A DNA stretch of 64,000 nucleotides from Chloroflexota bacterium (GCA_026707745.1 JAPOWG010000105.1:1-64000); one strand, 5' to 3'. Shown: positions 20,135-30,492, counted from the first letter of the stretch. Numbers and translations: made by a program. The notes: generated by a model not told the origin, from the letters alone.

Positions 20135-22312
20135 TTGATGAGTTTACCAAATGACTATCTGGAACGGGTTTACGCCGGCGTACTTGGCAAGTTGATCGGC
20201 GTCTATCTGGGTCGCCCATTTGAAGGCTGGTCCTATGAAGCTATCACGGAGCACCTCGGCGAAATCAACTACTACGTGCACGACCGACTCAACGTTCCAT
20301 TGATCGTCACCGACGATGATATTTCTGGCACCTTCACTTTTGTCCGCGCGCTGGAAGATTACGCCTTCAATCGCGATCTTAGTGCCGCGCAGATCGGACA
20401 GACCTGGCTCAATTACCTGGTCGAAGAACAGACAGTGCTGTGGTGGGGCGGCATGGGCAATTCCACCGAACACACGGCCTATTTGCGGCTGAAACAAGGG
20501 TACGAACCGCCGCTCAGCGGCTCGGTGGAGCTTAACGGCAAGGTCGTCGCCGAGCAGATTGGCGCGCAGATCTTCATCGACGGCTGGGCGATGGTCGCGC
20601 CGGGGGATCCCGAATTCGCCGCCGACCTAGCTAGGCGCGCCGCTTCCGTCAGCCATGGTGGCGAAGCGATCTACGGCGCGCAGTGCCTGGCGGCGATGGA
20701 AGCGGCTGCCTTTGTCGAGTCCGATATCAACAAACTCATTGATATCGGCCTTTCCGTGATTCCGGACGATTCCATCATCTATTATATGATCAACGATATC
20801 CGCGAATGGCACGCCAAAGAACCCGATTGGCGGAAAGGTCGCGAGTTGCTGGCGGAGCGCTATGGCTACCATATCTACGGCGGCAACTGCCACATGATTC
20901 CCAATCACGGGCTGATCGTTTTCTCGATGCTCTATGGCGATGACGACTTCCAGCGCACGCTGATGATCGTCAATACCTGTGGCTGGGATACCGACTGCAA
21001 TTCGGGCAATGTCGGCTGTCTGATGGGTATCAAGGACGGCTTGGCGGGCCTGGAAACCGGACCTGATTACCGTGGGCCGGTGGCGGACCGCATGTATATT
21101 CCCACGGCCGACGGGGGCAATGCAATAACTGATGCCGCCACACAAACCGTACGCCTGGTGAATATGGGACGCGCGCTCCAGGACATGGCGCCGATCGCGC
21201 CCAAAGACGGCGCCCGTTATCACTTTGATCTACCCGGCTCGCTGCAAGGCTTCATGAATGATGAGGCCATCGACTCGCGCGATGTCTGCGCGGTCAGCAA
21301 CGTACAAGCCCCCGATCTGAGCTTAAACGGCGAGCGCCTGCTGGCGCTGGATTACGCCGGTTTGGCGCCCGGCCGCGTCGGACGCGTCGAGACGGCCACC
21401 TTTGTGCCCTCCCTTGAAGTCAATAAACACTTCGAGGGTCCAGGCTATAGCCTGATGGCCAGCCCCAGGCTCTCCCCGGGTCAGACGATCCGAGCGCGCG
21501 TCCTTGCGGCGGACGAGAATGACACTGAGGTTGAGGTCTCGCTCTATGTCCAGCATTACGACCGCGACGACAATCTCGTCGTGCTGGCCGGATCGGGAGA
21601 TAGTTTTTCCGCCGGGCAGTCGGCTGAACTCGTCTGGCAAGTGCCGGATCTGGAAGGCTATCCCATCGCCAAGGTCGGTGTTCAGATCGGCGGGCAAGGC
21701 GGCGCCAGCGGTCGAGTATATCTCGATTGGCTGACTTGGGACGGCGCGCCCAACGTACGCCTGAAACGCCCGCACGCGCGGAATTTCGCCCGCTGGGACC
21801 GCAAGCTGGGCGGCATGATGTGGAAGCGCGCCTGGGTTAACGGCCTCGACGCTGCAAAGGGTAAAATGGTATTCCTCGACTTTTATCCGGAAACCTACCG
21901 TCTGATCCAGAACGAGGGGCGCGGACTGATGATGACCGGCTGCCGCGATTGGAGCGACTATCAGGTCAGCGCCAAGTTGACGCCCCATATGTGCAAGGCC
22001 GGCGGGCTGGGCGCGCGCGTCCAGGGCATGAAGCGCCACTACGCGCTGCTCTGCAACGAAGAGACTACGCGCCTGGTTTCTACCTGCGAAGGTGTGGACA
22101 CCGTTCTTGCGCAAGCCGACGAAGGCTGGACCTTTGGAAACGAACATCAACTCACGCTCAAGGTCGAAGGCAATATCTTGGCCGGCTACGTTGACGGGAA
22201 GCTACGCGTCAAGGCCGAAGATCCGGAGGCGCGCTTCAGCGGCGGCGGCATCGCGCTCATCGCGGAAGAGGGCAGGATCGGCTGCGAAGATGTCGAAGTG
22301 CGGCCGGTTTAG
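20135..22312 (+). CDS. ADP-ribosylglycohydrolase-family protein with C-terminal LamG/concanavalin-like region
   Basis: GVLGKLIGVYLGRPFEGW, VTDDDISGTFTFVRAL, NTCGWDTDCNSGNVGCLMGI; C-terminus ...EHQLTLKVEGNILAGYVDGKLRVKAEDPEARFSGGGIALIAEEG. Confidence 0.87.
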   Translation: MMSLPNDYLERVYAGVLGKLIGVYLGRPFEGWSYEAITEHLGEINYYVHDRLNVPLIVTDDDISGTFTFVRALEDYAFNRDLSAAQIGQTWLNYLVEEQTVLWWGGMGNSTEHTAYLRLKQGYEPPLSGSVELNGKVVAEQIGAQIFIDGWAMVAPGDPEFAADLARRAASVSHGGEAIYGAQCLAAMEAAAFVESDINKLIDIGLSVIPDDSIIYYMINDIREWHAKEPDWRKGRELLAERYGYHIYGGNCHMIPNHGLIVFSMLYGDDDFQRTLMIVNTCGWDTDCNSGNVGCLMGIKDGLAGLETGPDYRGPVADRMYIPTADGGNAITDAATQTVRLVNMGRALQDMAPIAPKDGARYHFDLPGSLQGFMNDEAIDSRDVCAVSNVQAPDLSLNGERLLALDYAGLAPGRVGRVETATFVPSLEVNKHFEGPGYSLMASPRLSPGQTIRARVLAADENDTEVEVSLYVQHYDRDDNLVVLAGSGDSFSAGQSAELVWQVPDLEGYPIAKVGVQIGGQGGASGRVYLDWLTWDGAPNVRLKRPHARNFARWDRKLGGMMWKRAWVNGLDAAKGKMVFLDFYPETYRLIQNEGRGLMMTGCRDWSDYQVSAKLTPHMCKAGGLGARVQGMKRHYALLCNEETTRLVSTCEGVDTVLAQADEGWTFGNEHQLTLKVEGNILAGYVDGKLRVKAEDPEARFSGGGIALIAEEGRIGCEDVEVRPV

Positions 22313-22356
22313 TCGCGATTGCGCATAGAAATCCTGTAGAAACTAAGCACTCTGGC

Positions 22357-22401
22357 AGGGGCGACCGACCCGCTGTGTCTACGCGCGGCGCTGGGTCGCC
22401 C
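22357..22401. repeat. GGGCGACC palindrome with long loop
   Basis: GGGGCGACCGACC...GCTGGGTCGCCC. Confidence 0.65.
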
Positions 22402-22417
22402 TTGAAGTATCGAATCC

Positions 22418-23311
22418 ATGACACATGCACGCGTCCTTTGCTACGGCGAAATCGACCTCGATATCTATCTCAAGTTAGACCGTCTTCCGACATTGAACCG
22501 CGCCGGCAACACCCGGGACGAATTTGAAAATGTGGGCGGGGCTGCGGCGAATAGCGCCATGTGGTTGGCGAATTGGGGCATCGACACGCGGTTGTTGGGG
22601 CACGATCTCGGCGACGACCGCGCCGGCGATACGGTCCGGGGCTTGCTTGGCGCGCTGGAACATCTTGATACGACTTATGTCGCTTGCCACGCCGGTTATC
22701 GCAGTCCGCGCTGCCAATGTCTGGTCACGCCGGATGGCGAACGCAGCTTCATCATGCACTGGCTTGACGAGTTGCGCATCACCGACCTGGAATCGCAGAT
22801 GCTGCGCGGCATCGAGTGGCTCAACCTCGATATGTCGGGCCCCCCGGAACCGCGCTTGCGAGCCGCTCGACTGGCTGTCGAGCGCAACATTCCTGTGCTG
22901 ATCAATGACATTTACGCGGCGGATCACGCGCTGCTGCCCTATGTCGATGTGCTGGTCATTTCGGCGTCGATCGCACGGGGCAGGATGCCGGGCAGCGAGC
23001 CTTTGGCGCTCGCGCAGGAGCTACAGGAAACGGGCAATTGCCATGTCATCATCACTGACGCGGCGGCGCCGGTCACCCTGCTGCTGAGAGAGGGCGAAGT
23101 CCGCCAGATCCAGCCACCGGCAGTCACCGCCGTTGACACCACCGGCGCCGGCGATACATTCAAGGCGGGCTTGCTCTATGGCTTGCTGAAGGACCTGCCG
23201 CTGCCCCAAGCGGCGCGTTGGGGTTGCGCCGCCGCCAGTCTCATGTGCCAGTTCCCCGGCACCACCCGCCATCTGGCCGATCTCGATGCCGTCGCGGCAT
23301 ACCTGCCGTGA
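22418..23311 (+). CDS. PfkB family carbohydrate kinase
   Basis: NVGGAAANSAMWLANWG; C-terminal DTTGAGDTFKAGLLYGLL signature. Confidence 0.93.
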   Translation: MTHARVLCYGEIDLDIYLKLDRLPTLNRAGNTRDEFENVGGAAANSAMWLANWGIDTRLLGHDLGDDRAGDTVRGLLGALEHLDTTYVACHAGYRSPRCQCLVTPDGERSFIMHWLDELRITDLESQMLRGIEWLNLDMSGPPEPRLRAARLAVERNIPVLINDIYAADHALLPYVDVLVISASIARGRMPGSEPLALAQELQETGNCHVIITDAAAPVTLLLREGEVRQIQPPAVTAVDTTGAGDTFKAGLLYGLLKDLPLPQAARWGCAAASLMCQFPGTTRHLADLDAVAAYLP

Positions 23312-24015
23312 AAAAGATATGCTTGCCGACACAAGTGATTCCAAGCTGATCATGAAAACACAACCAGCATTACAGGTTTCGACATCAATATCGAGACCTA
23401 GGGACGAGCCCGTGGCTGCCCCGCCTCTGCAATTGCACAGGCGGCTGAGCGCGACATGATAGACCAGACTTGAAAAACGCGACCATATGGTCGCCTTTTC
23501 AGACCTAAAACCTGCTAGGCTCAGGCTATGGCTAACTGCGCCCGCATCCCAATCGGTCGAAAAAACCGCCAATCGGACATAAAACAGCTTTTATGTCCGA
23601 AAAAACTTTTGCGTCGGACAAATAAACGGACCTAAAACCGCGAATGCTCTCTATTTCACAGAATTTCATACCGGATTCTAACCTGCGATCTATGGCTCCT
23701 TTTCCGTTCAAGCTCTGCTCGACTTGCTCCTGCGGGATGCTTATCTCGGACCATAAGAGCGGGCCTGCCACTGGCTCGCCCCTCGGTCGAAACAGGTAAA
23801 TCATGCAATACTTGGCCTATGATCGGCAACTAAAGGCGACAAACGGTCGCTGTCGGCGCGTAGACACAGCCTGCCAACGCAGTCCGTCAATCGTCCTTAG
23901 GGCCGGCGCACTTTTTCGGGTTCGTGTTCTCTGCGAGCCAAGTCATGCTTTGCGAGCGACTATGATGAAAACAGTTTGATGCGATTGCCTGTTGTAAGAT
24001 CCTGAACTGTTTACG

Positions 24016-24097
24016 AAAACCGCGTAGCTCAAGCGACGAAACGGCTTACGATTTTGCGTGAGCGAGGCAGACCATTTCGCTGCCGCCGAGCGGCTCG
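24016..24097 (+). repeat. Dispersed repeat family A (MRREGLLF element), diverged copy
   Basis: AAACCGCGTAGCTCAAGCGACGAAACGGCTTACGATTTTGCGTGAGCGAGGCAGACCATTTCGCTGCCGCCGAGCGGCTCGG. Confidence 0.85.
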
Positions 24098-25671
24098 GTG
24101 TCCCCGGTGGTAGAATGATTTCTGGCGCATTTGCCGGGGGAAAGGCAAAGGAAGTGTTTCTCGATACGCTTGCGCAGCATTACAGAGACCGTCCCGAAAA
24201 GACCGCTATCGAGTTGATCAGCGACTCCGGGCCGCTGCGGGTAACGTATGCGCAACTGGAAAGGCGTGTCAACCGCAGTGCGGAGTATTTGCTTTCACTA
24301 GGTGTCAAACGCGGGGACCGGGTCGCCGTGCAATTGCCCAAATCGCTGCCTTTCATCTATTTTCACCTGGCGGCAATGCAGATCGACGCGATTTTCTTGC
24401 CACTCAACCCGGCCTATCCCGAATCCGAACTGCGCTATTTTCTGGCGGATTCGGGCGCAAGCGTGTTTATCGCCGATGCCAAAGACGCGCCCCAGATCAA
24501 TGCCGTCACCGACGAATTGCCCGCTCACCGCAAAACATCCTTCATCTATCAGCCGGAACGCAGCGGCGCGGACTGGCTGGAAGACAGATCGTCCAGTCCT
24601 GGTCAGCCGCTGCCGAGCGATCCGAACCAGACTGCCATGATGCTTTATACCAGTGGCACGACCAGCCGTCCCAAAGGCGCGCGGATCACGCATGGCAACC
24701 TGACCGCCAATATCGCCGCCCTGCACCAAGCCTGGGGCTGGCGCGAAGATGATGTACTGCTGCATGTCTTGCCGATATTTCACGTGCATGGCCTGGTGGT
24801 CGCGCTGCACGGCGCGCTGCATGCGGGGGCGACGGCCGTGCTCACAACCTCGTTCGACGCGTCGTCGACCTTGGATTTGCTGACGTCCGGACGGTTCAGC
24901 GTGTTCATGGCTGTGCCGACCATGCACCGGCGCTTGTATCAATGGGCGGGCGAAGAACGCTATGACCTCAGCGATATGCGGCTCTTGACATCGGGTTCCG
25001 ACCGGCTGCCTGACGACCTGTTTTTTGGCTATCAGCGAACCTTCAATGTCACCTTGCTGGAGCGTTATGGCATGACAGAGACGGGCATGAACCTGTCCAA
25101 TCCGCTGCGCGGGGAACGGCGCGTTGGCGCGGTGGGCATGCCCTTGCCCGGCGTAGCGGCGCGTATCGTCGACCCCGGGAGCGGCGCCATCCTGTCGGAT
25201 GATCAAGTCGGAGAATTGCAAATCAAAGGCGATCACGTCTTCGCCGGCTACTGGAGGCAGCCGAAAAAGACGGCGGAGGCATTCACAGACGATGGTTGGC
25301 TGCGGACGGGCGACCTGGCGCTGCGCGAGCCGGATGGCTATTACACGCTTAAGGGACGAGCCAAGGATCTGATCATCAGCGGTGGCTTGAATATCTATCC
25401 GCCTGAAGTCGAACTGACGCTGATGGCGCATGAGGCGATAGCGGCCTGCGCAGTGATCGGCTGCCCGGACAAAGAATGGGGCGAAGAAGTGGTCGCGGTC
25501 GTCGTGCCGCACCCGGGTGAAACGATAGACAGCGCCAAAGTCATCAACTATTGCCGCAGCCAACTGGCGGGGTACAAGGCGCCGCGCCGCGTTCTGGTCC
25601 TTGATGAGTTGCCCAGCAACGCGCTGGGAAAAGTGCAGAAGGCGAAACTGCGCGAGCGCTGCTGCCCATAG
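24058..25671 (+). CDS. AMP-dependent acyl-CoA synthetase (malonyl-CoA synthetase/MatB-like); true start probably downstream
   Basis: MMLYTSGTTSRPKGARITHGNL; LERYGMTETGMNLSNPLRGERRVGAVGMPLPGV; GRAKDLIISGGLNIYPPEVE. First ~14 codons overlap a dispersed repeat. Confidence 0.88.
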   Translation: MSEADHFAAAERLGVPGGRMISGAFAGGKAKEVFLDTLAQHYRDRPEKTAIELISDSGPLRVTYAQLERRVNRSAEYLLSLGVKRGDRVAVQLPKSLPFIYFHLAAMQIDAIFLPLNPAYPESELRYFLADSGASVFIADAKDAPQINAVTDELPAHRKTSFIYQPERSGADWLEDRSSSPGQPLPSDPNQTAMMLYTSGTTSRPKGARITHGNLTANIAALHQAWGWREDDVLLHVLPIFHVHGLVVALHGALHAGATAVLTTSFDASSTLDLLTSGRFSVFMAVPTMHRRLYQWAGEERYDLSDMRLLTSGSDRLPDDLFFGYQRTFNVTLLERYGMTETGMNLSNPLRGERRVGAVGMPLPGVAARIVDPGSGAILSDDQVGELQIKGDHVFAGYWRQPKKTAEAFTDDGWLRTGDLALREPDGYYTLKGRAKDLIISGGLNIYPPEVELTLMAHEAIAACAVIGCPDKEWGEEVVAVVVPHPGETIDSAKVINYCRSQLAGYKAPRRVLVLDELPSNALGKVQKAKLRERCCP

Positions 25672-25691
25672 CGAGATTTGGAGGGCGCCGC

Positions 25692-26228
25692 TTATCCCGC
25701 CCAATTGAATGTCACCCGGATCCGTCTGATGCGCGCGCGCACGGATGCGGCGTCTTCTCCCTCCGCCGCCGCGAGCAAGGATAGCGCGCGGTCGCGATAG
25801 GGCGGATGTTGATCGGCGATCACAGCCAAACCGTGATAGGACCAGGCGCGGATGAATTTGTTGACATCTTTACTCTGCTCGATGAGCGCGGGCCACAATT
25901 GCTCGACGCGCCTTGATGGAATAGTCAAATCCTCCATCATTTGCAAGACATGCAGGCGCGCTTCCCAATGGCAGACGTCCGTCAGGACAGTCAGCGCCTG
26001 CTCCGTTTGCATTTGGGACAGGATCGCTCCCGCGCCCACATAGCGTCGCAGCAGCCAGGACGAGGCGCTCTGGATACGAGCGTCTTGACTACCGACGTGG
26101 TCGCAGAGACCTTGCAAGACCGCCGTCGAAGGGTCGATCTGCGCGGCGATAGACGCCAAGCTGTCGATACCTTTGCCGTCATACTCGGCGATTGCCGCGG
26201 CGACGCGCTGGAGATCGGCGTCGCTCAT
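25692..26228 (-). CDS. Hypothetical protein, HEAT/Armadillo-like helical repeat
   Basis: Alpha-helical repeat text; 4-nt overlap with 26225-26626 (TCATTTTAG region), suggesting an operon. Confidence 0.55.
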   Translation of the reverse strand: MSDADLQRVAAAIAEYDGKGIDSLASIAAQIDPSTAVLQGLCDHVGSQDARIQSASSWLLRRYVGAGAILSQMQTEQALTVLTDVCHWEARLHVLQMMEDLTIPSRRVEQLWPALIEQSKDVNKFIRAWSYHGLAVIADQHPPYRDRALSLLAAAEGEDAASVRARIRRIRVTFNWAG

Positions 26229-26626
26229 TTTAGCTTGGGCAGGTGACCGCTGGCTCGCTCGACGAGTTCGCGGACGGCGGGCTGCCCCAGTTCTTCGGCG
26301 CTGCGGATCTTGATATGCCGCAGATCCTTGCCCGCCCCTTCCAGCAAGTTCTGCGGATCGGGCAGGTCTGCGCCGTAGAAGAAACCCAGGTTCAGGTGCT
26401 TTTTGAAGGGCGCGAGATAACAGAAATGTTCGGACATCTTCTTGGGACCGACGCCGTAACCGGCGATCTTCTGCCGCGCCCAGGGCACCTCGGTGATGCC
26501 GGGCATAACATCGGCCAGCAGGGCGCGCGCTTCGCGGGCAAGCGCCTGAACCTCCGGCGTTGCGCTCGCGATGACTTCTTCAAAGTTGCCGTTTCCGCCG
26601 ACGGTTTTGATATTCAGTTCGGGCAT
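26225..26626 (-). CDS. DUF1801-like protein (start trimmed to MPELNIK...)
   Basis: APFKKHLNLGFFYGADLPDPQNLLEGAGKDLRHIKI; the upstream ORF extension contains the repeat-derived peptide NHREHREHREKQ and was removed. Confidence 0.75.
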   Translation of the reverse strand: MPELNIKTVGGNGNFEEVIASATPEVQALAREARALLADVMPGITEVPWARQKIAGYGVGPKKMSEHFCYLAPFKKHLNLGFFYGADLPDPQNLLEGAGKDLRHIKIRSAEELGQPAVRELVERASGHLPKLK

Positions 26627-26780
26627 GTCTGTCCTCGCGCATAAGCTCATATCTCGCCATTTTACCTGCGCGTCGCGACTGGCGTCAATTTGTCGCTGTC
26701 GTCGGATCACCGAATGCACATCCAATGAAGTTGAGTTTCTGCCAAGAAATTTACAATATCCCTGCCAGAATAGGACGGTT

Positions 26781-26866
26781 TGTAAGGGCGTTCCAACGAA
26801 ACGCCCGCAAAACATATTCCACCGCTGTTTTTCTCTGTGTTCTCTGTGCTCTCTGTGGTTAAATAC
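26781..26866. repeat. Composite intergenic repeat: GGGCG palindrome + GCAAAACATATTCC + CTCTGTGTTCTCTGTGCTCTCTGTGG
   Basis: Collinear with 42677-42765. Confidence 0.85.
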
Positions 26867-26903
26867 CAAACTTACCAGCAACAAAAAGCAGGAAGCCGCG
26901 AAT

Positions 26904-28085
26904 ATGACCACGGACAGTTTGCTGCAATGGCGGGACGAATTCCCGATTCTCAGTCGCTGCAATTATCTCATCAGCAATTCCCTGGGCGCCATGCCGCGCG
27001 GGGTCTATAAGAGCCTCCAGTTTTACGCGGATACCTGGGCGGAGCAGGGCGTGTCGGCTTGGGGCAGCGGCTGGTTCGAGCTACCGGCGACGGTGGGGGA
27101 CAAAATCGCCCCTTTGATGGGCGCCGCGCCGGATACCGTTCTGGTACATCAGAACGCCAGCATCGCCAACAGCATTCTCTTTGGGAGTCTGGATTTTGGC
27201 GACGAAAAGCGCGATAAAGTGGTCATCACCGAACTGGACTTTCCCAGCGATGTCTATGTGCTGCGGCGTTGGTTGCCAGAGCACATGCGGCTCCACATGG
27301 TGCAATCGCCGGACGGAATTACGATCGATACGGAGGAATTGCTGGACGCCATTGACGAGCGCACCCGGCTGGTCAGCGTCTCGCATGTGCTCTTTCGCAG
27401 CGCTTACATCATGCCGGCGCGGGAGATCGTCGCCAAAGCGCACAGCGTCGGCGCGCAAGTGGTCTTCAACGGTTATCACAGTGTCGGCGTGATTCCGGTT
27501 GAGGTCCGCGAATGGGATGTCGATTTCTATATCGGCGGCGTGCTCAAGTGGCTTTGCGGCGGACCCGGCGGCGTCTTCATGTACGCTCGGCCTGATCTGC
27601 TGCCGAGCCTGCATCCCAAGGTGACGGGCTGGTTCGCGCATCGCAGCCCCTTTTCCTTTGACGTTGAGAAGCTGGAATTGCGCGAGGATGCCTACCGCCT
27701 GATGAATGGCACGCCGGGCATCGCCTCGTTGCACGCCATTCAGCCCGGCGTTGATATCATCACGCAAATCGGCGTATCCGCCATCCGCGCAAAATCGATG
27801 CGGCAAACAGCGCTGATCATCGAACTGGCGGATGAGCTGGGTTATGAGCTTGTCTCGCCGCGCGACGCCGCGCGACGGGCGGGCACGGTCACGGTCAATC
27901 CGCCCCATGCCTATGAGCTGTCCTGCGAGTTGCTGGCGCGGGATATCAAGATCGATTATCGACCCAAGGCCGGCATCCGCATCGCGCCGCATTTTTACAA
28001 TTCGGACGCGGAGATAAAGGCGGCCATGTCGGCGATCGCCGAGATCCTCGCCGATGGCAGTTGGCGGCCGCATCTGCCAGCCTAA
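26904..28085 (+). CDS. Aminotransferase class V (cysteine desulfurase/kynureninase-like)
   Basis: Start trimmed to MTTDSLLQW; VFNGYHSVGVIPVEVREWDVDFYIGGVLKWLCGGPGGVFMY PLP region. Confidence 0.85.
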   Translation: MTTDSLLQWRDEFPILSRCNYLISNSLGAMPRGVYKSLQFYADTWAEQGVSAWGSGWFELPATVGDKIAPLMGAAPDTVLVHQNASIANSILFGSLDFGDEKRDKVVITELDFPSDVYVLRRWLPEHMRLHMVQSPDGITIDTEELLDAIDERTRLVSVSHVLFRSAYIMPAREIVAKAHSVGAQVVFNGYHSVGVIPVEVREWDVDFYIGGVLKWLCGGPGGVFMYARPDLLPSLHPKVTGWFAHRSPFSFDVEKLELREDAYRLMNGTPGIASLHAIQPGVDIITQIGVSAIRAKSMRQTALIIELADELGYELVSPRDAARRAGTVTVNPPHAYELSCELLARDIKIDYRPKAGIRIAPHFYNSDAEIKAAMSAIAEILADGSWRPHLPA

Positions 28086-28153
28086 TTCCCGGCGAATGCC
28101 GGGAATTGACTCACAGTATCGCGATTGGCAACAAGCATCATAGGAGAACAACA

Positions 28154-29209
28154 ATGACGCAGATCGGCATCATGATCGAAGGACAAGACGGCCTGAATTG
28201 GCAGCGCTGGAAGGCGCTTCTGCAAACGGCGGAAGACTGCGGCTACCAGTGCGTCTTCCGGTCCGATCACTTCAGCAATGCCTCCGGTCCCGACAAGGAC
28301 TCGCTGGAAATGTGGACCTCGCTGGCCTATGCCGCCAGCCACACAAGGACCATCGAATTCGGCCCGCTGGTTGCGCCGGTGACCTTCCGCCATCCAGCGA
28401 TGAACCTGCGTTATGCGGCTGCTATAGACGACCTGAGCGGCGGGCGCCTTGTGCTGGGCATGGGCGCCGGCTGGAACGAGTATGAGCACCGTAAGTTCGG
28501 CATTCCCTTCCACGATTTCGCGACCCGCTATCGGATGCTGGAAGAGTCGCTGCAGCTCTCGCGCTCGCTGCTGCGAAGTGACGAACCGGTCAACTTTGAT
28601 GGCGAGTTCTATCATTTGAACGACGCCATCCTGCTGCCGCGTCCCGCACGCCGGAACGGACCGCCCATTCTGATCGGCGGCAACGGACCCAAGCGGACGC
28701 TGCCGCTGGCGGCTAAATACGCCGACGAATGGAATGCGGTCTATGTCAACCTAGCGAAATACAAAGAATTGCGGGCGCTGATGGAGCAATACCTGGGCGA
28801 ACAGAACCGGGCATTTGATGATATGAAATTCTCGCTGATGACAGGCGTCGTTTATCGGCCCACGCAGGCACGCTTGGATGCCTTTCTGCACGACAGCGGC
28901 ATCAGCGAGGAAGCGCGGCGTGGGGGCGCGATGATCGTCGGCACAGCGGCTGAAGTGATCGACCAGATAGGCGCGCGCGTCGAAGCCGGGGTCGAACGCT
29001 TCATGCTGCAGTGGCCGGACATGGACGACATGGAGAACCTGGAACTGCTGGCTCGGGATGTGCTGTCGCACTTCGCCCCTAAAACGATGAAGCAGCGCGG
29101 CAAGTCCAGGACGCAAAAATCGCGCCGTCGGTCTGGCAGGCAGATAGCGCAAAGAGCGAGAAGGGCGCCAAATATGCCGCGGGCCCCCAAAGTACGACGG
29201 AAGCGCTAG
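28154..29209 (+). CDS. Luciferase-like monooxygenase (LLM, F420/FMN type) with basic C-terminal tail
   Basis: Start MTQIGIMIEGQDGLNWQRW; RLVLGMGAGWNEYEHRKFGIPF; RNGPPILIGGNGPKRTLPLAAKYADEWN. Confidence 0.88.
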   Translation: MTQIGIMIEGQDGLNWQRWKALLQTAEDCGYQCVFRSDHFSNASGPDKDSLEMWTSLAYAASHTRTIEFGPLVAPVTFRHPAMNLRYAAAIDDLSGGRLVLGMGAGWNEYEHRKFGIPFHDFATRYRMLEESLQLSRSLLRSDEPVNFDGEFYHLNDAILLPRPARRNGPPILIGGNGPKRTLPLAAKYADEWNAVYVNLAKYKELRALMEQYLGEQNRAFDDMKFSLMTGVVYRPTQARLDAFLHDSGISEEARRGGAMIVGTAAEVIDQIGARVEAGVERFMLQWPDMDDMENLELLARDVLSHFAPKTMKQRGKSRTQKSRRRSGRQIAQRARRAPNMPRAPKVRRKR

Positions 29210-29357
29210 ATGACACAAGCCCGCAGACACGTATCCTGTCATTCCCGCGCTGTGCCGGTTTTCTCGGGCGCAGCACACTTGCTTTGATGAAGTCTGCGTC
29301 TTCGTTCGCTTGGCGACGATCTTGCTCGCGTCCAACGCAAGATAAGTGCAGGCGCCC

Positions 29358-30380
29358 CTAGTTCGGAATCTGATTGATTGGCTCGCCGCGTTGATGGGCC
29401 AGCGCCGTTTCCACCATCTTGTCAAAGCTGTATTGCGGATTGTAGCCCAGCATCGCGCGCGCTTTTTCGGTCGAAGCCCCCGCTCCGCGCCAGAAGGGCA
29501 TCGTCACGTCGCGGTAGGGCCGCCCGGTCGCGTCCGCAAGGGCCCGCGCGGCATCGGTATAGGGTATTGGCGGCGGTCCGGTCATATTGAAGGCTTCACC
29601 GACGGCCGCCTCGCTTTCCAGCGCGAGTATGGTGCCAGCCACCGTATCGCGCACATCCTGCACAACCAGCAGCCAGGGCTCGCCATCCGGGTCGCTTACC
29701 CCGCAGACGGCATCCGGCGTCTCCAGCAATTCGCTCATGATCGCCTTGGTTTCCTCGATATGTTCCGCGCCGAACCAGGGGATGCGGTTCCTGGACAGCG
29801 TCATGTCGATGAAGTAGTTCAGCCAAGCCGGATGCAGCATGCCCAGCACCTCGTTGGCCGCCTTGATCGAGCTATAGCGCAGAATCGTCACCGGCAGGCC
29901 ATATTCGCGCATATAACTCAGGCAGATCTCCTCGGACAGCAGCTTGGTCAGCGCGTAGATATCGATCGGTCTCTGGGGCGTATCTTCATCAAAACTGACT
30001 TGACGGGTGATGAAGGGATTGTAGGTCTGATAAGTGCTGGCGAACAGAAAGCGTTTAAGCGGCACGCGCGATGCCAGCGCGCCTTCCAACAAACTCATGG
30101 TGGCGCGTGTATTGACATCAAGCATGCGCTCCGCGGGATCCGTCCCTTGCGGAATCTGCGCCCCTTGGTGAATGATGACATCGATGCCATCGACAGCCGC
30201 GCGCACGCTATCGGCATCGGCTAAATCCGCTTCCAGTATCTCGACGCCGAGCCTCGCCGCCTTGCCCGCTTGCGGGTCCCTTGGCATGACCAGCCCGCGG
30301 ATTTCATAGCCCCGCCGCTTCATCTCATGGGCGAGATTCGGGCCGACGCGCCCGCTGATGCCGGTAATCAGTGCCTTCAT
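29358..30380 (-). CDS. NAD-dependent epimerase/dehydratase (extended SDR)
   Basis: ALITGISGRVGPNLAHEMKRRGYEIRGLV; DVIIHQGAQIPQ; YALTKLLSEEICLSY. Confidence 0.92.
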   Translation of the reverse strand: MKALITGISGRVGPNLAHEMKRRGYEIRGLVMPRDPQAGKAARLGVEILEADLADADSVRAAVDGIDVIIHQGAQIPQGTDPAERMLDVNTRATMSLLEGALASRVPLKRFLFASTYQTYNPFITRQVSFDEDTPQRPIDIYALTKLLSEEICLSYMREYGLPVTILRYSSIKAANEVLGMLHPAWLNYFIDMTLSRNRIPWFGAEHIEETKAIMSELLETPDAVCGVSDPDGEPWLLVVQDVRDTVAGTILALESEAAVGEAFNMTGPPPIPYTDAARALADATGRPYRDVTMPFWRGAGASTEKARAMLGYNPQYSFDKMVETALAHQRGEPINQIPN

Positions 30381-30411
30381 GCTGTCGCTCCCTTTTCACT
30401 CACTCTTTGAA

Positions 30412-30492
30412 TAAACCGCGTCGCTCATGCGACGAGAAGGCTTGTTATTTTGTCTGAGTGCGTCAGACTTTTTCGCTGCCGCCGAGCGGCTT
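30412..30492 (+). repeat. Dispersed repeat family A
   Basis: AAACCGCGTCGCTCATGCGACGAGAAGGCTTGTTATTTTGTCTGAGTGCGTCAGACTTTTTCGCTGCCGCCGAGCGGCTTG. Confidence 0.92.

Noticed and set aside
24298-25704. Minus ORF of 468 aa
   Set aside because: Antisense to the acyl-CoA synthetase.
26626-26962. N-terminal extension of the DUF1801-like ORF (NHREHREHREKQ)
   Set aside because: Encoded by the CTCTGTG composite repeat; common artefact.
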